Assembly (NCBI GenBank): GCA_036378315.1
Contig: DASUWU010000030.1
Coordinates: 1-64,000, forward strand
From: CALAED01 sp036378315
GTDB taxonomy: Bacteria; Actinomycetota; Actinomycetes; Streptosporangiales; Streptosporangiaceae
Reading direction: 5' to 3'
Length of the DNA stretch: 64,000 nucleotides
The translations under genes and the position numbers were made by a program. Positions 60,915 through 64,000 of the stretch are shown here, in pieces. Position 1 is the first letter of the stretch, and each line of letters starts with the position of its first letter. The notes beneath the pieces are model-generated. The model ran no database searches and had not been told where the DNA came from. It was given only the letters and a program-made list of their open reading frames with translations.

Positions 60915-61792
60915 GCCGCGACGTCCTCGCGTACCCGGGCGCCGAACAGCCCGTACGGCCTGGCCAGGAGCACCACCATGATGACGAGGTAGAACACCAG
61001 CGTCGCCCACCGCAGCGACCCGTACGTCGCGGTGAGGGTCTCGGCGAGGCCCAGGATCACCGCGCCGGCCAGCGCCCCGGGCAGGCTGCCCATGCCGCCG
61101 AGCACGATGATGCCGAGCAGCCGCGAGATCCAGTCGTAGTGCGAGGCGGGGAAGAACGGGTAGAGCACGGACAGCACGGAGCCACCGACACCGGCGGTCG
61201 CGGTGCCGAGCGCGAAGGCGAACGCGGCCACGCGCTGCTCGCCGATCCCCACCAGCGCCGCCCCGCCGGGGTTTTGCGCGCAGGCCCTGATCGCCCGGCC
61301 CATCCAGGTCCGCTGCAGCACGACATACAGCGCGCCGAGCACGACGAGCGCCGCCACGCACCCGTACACCTGGGCCTTGGGCAGCGAGATCGAGCCGACC
61401 CTGAACGACTGCGAGAAGTAGGCGGGCGTCGCCGACCGGAACTTGTTGCCCGCCGTGACGTTGAGCAGGCCCTCGATCGACAGCGCGATCCCGAAGGTCA
61501 GCAGCACCGACATCGACGGCGGCGCGTCACGCAGGCGGGCGATCACCACGCGGTGGAGCACCCACCCGAACCCGAACATGAGCGGCGTCGTCGCGATCGA
61601 CAGGAGGATCGGGTCCAGGCCGGTGACCGACCACACCTTCCACGTGATCATGGCGACGAGAATGAGGAACGCGCCCTGCGCGACGTTGATGATCCGCATG
61701 ACGCCGAAGACGAGCGTCAGGCCGGACGCCATGAGGGCGTAGATGCCGCCGATCAGCAGGCCGAGCACGACGCCCTGGGCCAGCTCCCTCAC
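60911..61792 (-). CDS. Branched-chain amino-acid-type ABC permease (LivH-like)
   Basis: 293 residues from GTG 61792 (GGGGGGAC upstream). About eight membrane segments. LivH features: GVVLGLLIGGIYALMASGLTLVFGVMRIINVAQG and GGMGSLPGALAGAVILGLAETL. Substrates of this family range from amino acids to amides and aromatic acids. Confidence 0.9.
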   Translation of the reverse strand: MRELAQGVVLGLLIGGIYALMASGLTLVFGVMRIINVAQGAFLILVAMITWKVWSVTGLDPILLSIATTPLMFGFGWVLHRVVIARLRDAPPSMSVLLTFGIALSIEGLLNVTAGNKFRSATPAYFSQSFRVGSISLPKAQVYGCVAALVVLGALYVVLQRTWMGRAIRACAQNPGGAALVGIGEQRVAAFAFALGTATAGVGGSVLSVLYPFFPASHYDWISRLLGIIVLGGMGSLPGALAGAVILGLAETLTATYGSLRWATLVFYLVIMVVLLARPYGLFGARVREDVAA

Positions 61793-61988
61793 GTCGCGAC
61801 GTCCCCCCCGCTCTTGGCGTGCTCCCCGCTCTTCCGGTGCGCCCCGGGCTTCCCGCTCTCCCGCGGCGTGGTCGCCGTGGTGCCTCGGACCGGCCCGACC
61901 ACCGGGGCGGGTCTCGGTCGGACCGGTCCGAGCCGGGTGGGTCCAGGCCGCGACAGGGCGGAGACGGAGCCGCGTCCTGGACCTCTCA

Positions 61989-63254
61989 TCATTGCCATGG
62001 GGGCTTGGGGTTCACGATCGTGGTCGTGGTGGCCGCCGCGCGCGGCGCGACGATCTCGACGGTGCCGTGCTGCCACTGCGCGAGGATGAACGTCGACAGG
62101 GGTTCGCCGGTGGCCGACCAGTGCAGCGGCCCGAGGATGGTCTGCACCTGGTGGCCGTGCAGCCAGTCGGCGAGCTTGTCCTGGTCGATCGCGCCGACGG
62201 CCTGGACGGCCGCCTGGACGACCTGGCTGGTCGCGAACGCGTCGGCGGCGTCCTCGGCCGGGTCGGCGTTGAAGCGCTTGCGGTAGGCGGCCACGAACTG
62301 GTCGTTCAGCGGCGTCTTGGCCTTCTCGTTCCAGCTGACGGTGTAGAAGACGCCTTCGGTGTTCTGCACGCCGACGCCGTCGCTGTACTGCTTGCTGTTG
62401 CTCGGCGCGGAGGTCTGGAAGAGGATCTTCGGGGAGAACCCGAGCTGCTTGAACGAGCGGACGAGGCCGACGCCGTCCTCGAACACAGCGCCCTGCGCCA
62501 CGAAGTCGGGCTTCTTGGCCGCGATGGTGCTGGCGACCGTCTGGAAGTTGGTGGTCTTCGCGGGATAGACGGCCGTGTAGACGGTCTTGACCCCGAGCGC
62601 CTCGAGCTGCGCCCGCATCGAGTCGATGACCGGACGCGTGAACGGGTCGTCCTGCGTGGGGTACGCGGCGGTCTTCGGCCGCTGGTCGGCCGGCAGGCTC
62701 TTGATCCAGGAGACGAAGACGTCCGCCTGGTGCGGCGCGGTCGCCTGCTGGGCGAAGAACAGCTTCTTGAAGCCGCGCTTGAACATCGCCGGTGCGCCGC
62801 CGGCCGGCTCGACGAACAGCATGTCGTTCTTCTCAGCGACGGCGGAGGCCGGATTGTTCAGCAGGGAGGAGAACGTACCGAGGACCAGGTCGACCTTGTC
62901 CTGGGTGATGAGCTTGGTGTAGTCGGAGACGACGGTGTCCTGGCTGCTCGCGTCGTCCATGATCTTGAGCTGCACCTGCCGGCCGAGCAGTCCGCCCTTG
63001 GCGTTGACCATGTCGCGCCAGATCTCGTACCCGCGGCGCGCCTCGCCCCCCGGCTGGGAGAAGTCGCCGGACAGCGGCAGGGAGGCGCCGATCACAAGAG
63101 GACCGGACTTCTTGCCGCCCGCGTTCTGCTGCTTGGCCGCACCGGCGCACCCGGAGAGGACGAGTCCCACGCCCAGACCCACGGCCAGGGAGCAGTAGTG
63201 CCGGCGCCGCACTCCCCGCCGCCGGCCCGCCCTTCCTCGGATCTGCAGTGCCAT
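61989..63254 (-). CDS. Branched-chain-type ABC substrate-binding lipoprotein
   Basis: 421 residues with a lipobox (GLGVGLVLSGCAG). Periplasmic-binding type I fold: LVIGASLPLSGDFSQPGGEARRGYEIWRDMVNAKGGLLGRQVQL, then VDLVLGTFSSLLNNPASAVAEKN. Receptor of the transporter downstream. An imperfect CAATCG dyad lies about 40 bp upstream. The 196-bp gap to livH holds nothing that I recognise. Confidence 0.9.
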   Translation of the reverse strand: MALQIRGRAGRRRGVRRRHYCSLAVGLGVGLVLSGCAGAAKQQNAGGKKSGPLVIGASLPLSGDFSQPGGEARRGYEIWRDMVNAKGGLLGRQVQLKIMDDASSQDTVVSDYTKLITQDKVDLVLGTFSSLLNNPASAVAEKNDMLFVEPAGGAPAMFKRGFKKLFFAQQATAPHQADVFVSWIKSLPADQRPKTAAYPTQDDPFTRPVIDSMRAQLEALGVKTVYTAVYPAKTTNFQTVASTIAAKKPDFVAQGAVFEDGVGLVRSFKQLGFSPKILFQTSAPSNSKQYSDGVGVQNTEGVFYTVSWNEKAKTPLNDQFVAAYRKRFNADPAEDAADAFATSQVVQAAVQAVGAIDQDKLADWLHGHQVQTILGPLHWSATGEPLSTFILAQWQHGTVEIVAPRAAATTTTIVNPKPPWQ

Positions 63255-63290
63255 CGGCTTCTCTTTTCTTCCGAACCCCCGGCCCGCGAT

Positions 63291-63404
63291 CGCAATCGTT
63301 TGCGGTACTCGGCATCATCGTCTGGGCACAAAACCGTGTCAATAGGATGACCGCAGCACGACCTGGCGGTATCTCTTTCCGCTGGGACTTCGCAATCGAT
63401 TGTC
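63291..63404. promoter_or_regulatory. Divergent promoter region with CAATCG palindromes
   Basis: CGCAATCGTTTGCG (63291-63304) is an imperfect copy near the receptor gene and CGCAATCGATTGTC (63391-63404) a perfect core near the gene at 63422. They match the pair at 57091-57120, so one regulator probably controls all three promoters. Confidence 0.6.
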
Positions 63405-63421
63405 ATGAAGGAGCGTGGTGC

Positions 63422-64000
63422 ATGGCGGCGACCGGCCTCACCCGGCTGACGGTCGGGCTGTTCAGCACGTCCCTCGTGGCGCGGGCGGCCGGCGACGGCG
63501 GGCACTTCGCCGCGCGCGGTCTCGAGGTCGCCGAGGTGGCGGTCACCTCGTCCCGCGACCAGTTCCGCGCGCTGCTGGACGGCGCGTACGACCTCGTGCT
63601 CACCAGCCCGGACAACGTGCTCGCCTACCGCCTCGACCCGGGCAACCCGCTCGGCGGCACGCACGACGTGCGCGTCATCGCCGCGGTGGACCGCGGCCTC
63701 GGTCTCTCGCTGGTCGGCGCCCCCGGCGTGCGGAGCTACGAGGACGTGCGCGGGCGGACGGTGGCCGTCGACATCCCGGGCTCGGGCTTCGCCTTCACGC
63801 TCTACCACCTGCTGGCGGGCGCCGGGCTGCGGCGCGACGCCGACTACCGGGTCGAGCCGGCCGGCACCACCCCGCGCCGCCGCGCGGCCCTGCTGTCAGG
63901 GCGGTACGCGGCCACGATGCTCGGTTCCGGCCACGACGTGGCGGCGGTCGGCGCCGGCTGCCACCGGATCGCCCGCGCCGCCGACGCGATCCGCCCGTAT
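63422..64000 (+). CDS. NMT1/THI5-like or SsuA-like binding protein, N-terminal part (runs off the window)
   Basis: 193 residues visible from ATG 63422 (GAAGGAG upstream), open to the window end. TRLTVGLFSTSLVARAAGDGGHFAARGLEVAEVAV, SSRDQFRALLDGAYDLVLTSPDNVLAYR and VRGRTVAVDIPGSGFAFTLYHLL show the type II binding-protein fold of NMT1/TauA receptors. There is no signal peptide, so it may be cytoplasmic. Divergent from the ABC receptor gene, sharing its operators. Confidence 0.8.
   Translation, partial: MAATGLTRLTVGLFSTSLVARAAGDGGHFAARGLEVAEVAVTSSRDQFRALLDGAYDLVLTSPDNVLAYRLDPGNPLGGTHDVRVIAAVDRGLGLSLVGAPGVRSYEDVRGRTVAVDIPGSGFAFTLYHLLAGAGLRRDADYRVEPAGTTPRRRAALLSGRYAATMLGSGHDVAAVGAGCHRIARAADAIRPY

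Noticed and set aside
1..64000. CRISPR array, transposase, integrase or attachment site
   Set aside because: I found no spaced direct repeats, no transposase-like protein and no integrase; the tRNA at 22791 has no visible duplicated 3' end nearby.

Overview
The window is high-GC DNA from an actinomycete (GC-rich third positions, many GTG/TTG starts, ATGA/GTGA start-stop overlaps, ArsR/HxlR/StrR-type regulators, mycothiol-type enzymes). I cannot name the genus. Roughly 1 to 55 kb reads as one large enediyne-type natural-product locus mixed with selenium and sulfur genes. About 55 to 64 kb is ordinary genome: small conserved proteins, a dehydrogenase, a hydrolase and a branched-chain-type ABC transporter. 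Layout: 1-5 kb holds the end of an SRPBCC protein, a membrane protein with a helix-hairpin-helix tail, a secreted UnbV-like beta-propeller protein and a vanadium haloperoxidase. At 5-9.5 kb lie an HxlR regulator and a selenoneine-type locus: a selenophosphate synthetase whose catalytic residue is an in-frame UGA, the EgtB-like SenA and the glycosyltransferase-like SenB. At 9.5-14 kb is a minus-strand group of two acyl-CoA-dehydrogenase-fold flavoenzymes, a TusA/diiron fusion and a soluble PhnD/SsuA-like protein. At 14-24 kb are ArsR regulators, SRPBCC and VOC proteins, an MFS exporter, two methyltransferases (one fused to a BrnT-like domain), a P450, an AraC regulator and an odd tRNA. At 24.3-35.6 kb sits the diagnostic enediyne warhead cassette in one minus-strand run: unbL (E3), unbV (E4), unbU (E5), the iterative PKS (E), the thioesterase (E10) and a flavin reductase, most of them translationally coupled. 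At 35.8-48 kb are sulfur-handling genes (rhodanese, DsrE, a sulfide:quinone-reductase-like flavoprotein, a MalY/PatB C-S lyase), a PhnDCE-like ABC transporter coupled to DsrE, a UbiB-type kinase, a methyltransferase, two proteins of unknown family and an esterase. At 49-55 kb are a ParB/StrR-like activator, a LolA-like protein, an ArsR-rhodanese fusion, a CalC-like SRPBCC protein and a persulfide-dioxygenase/rhodanese fusion. How it fits together: the PKS and its partners would make the polyene precursor of the enediyne warhead. The P450, flavoenzymes, diiron protein, haloperoxidase and methyltransferases would tailor it. The MFS pump, VOC and SRPBCC proteins are candidate self-protection. The concentration of sulfur genes plus a C-S lyase suggests a sulfur-bearing trigger of the calicheamicin trisulfide kind. 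The selenium genes next door raise the untested possibility of selenium entering the product, or of selenoneine as a protectant. A recurring 18-bp AT-rich dyad (RCTATA-N4-TTnTnAGT) occurs about a dozen times from 3.4 to 52.8 kb, always between genes, and probably marks the regulon and extent of the locus. A second set of three promoters carries CTTTCGAAAG between or beside the -35 and -10 boxes.
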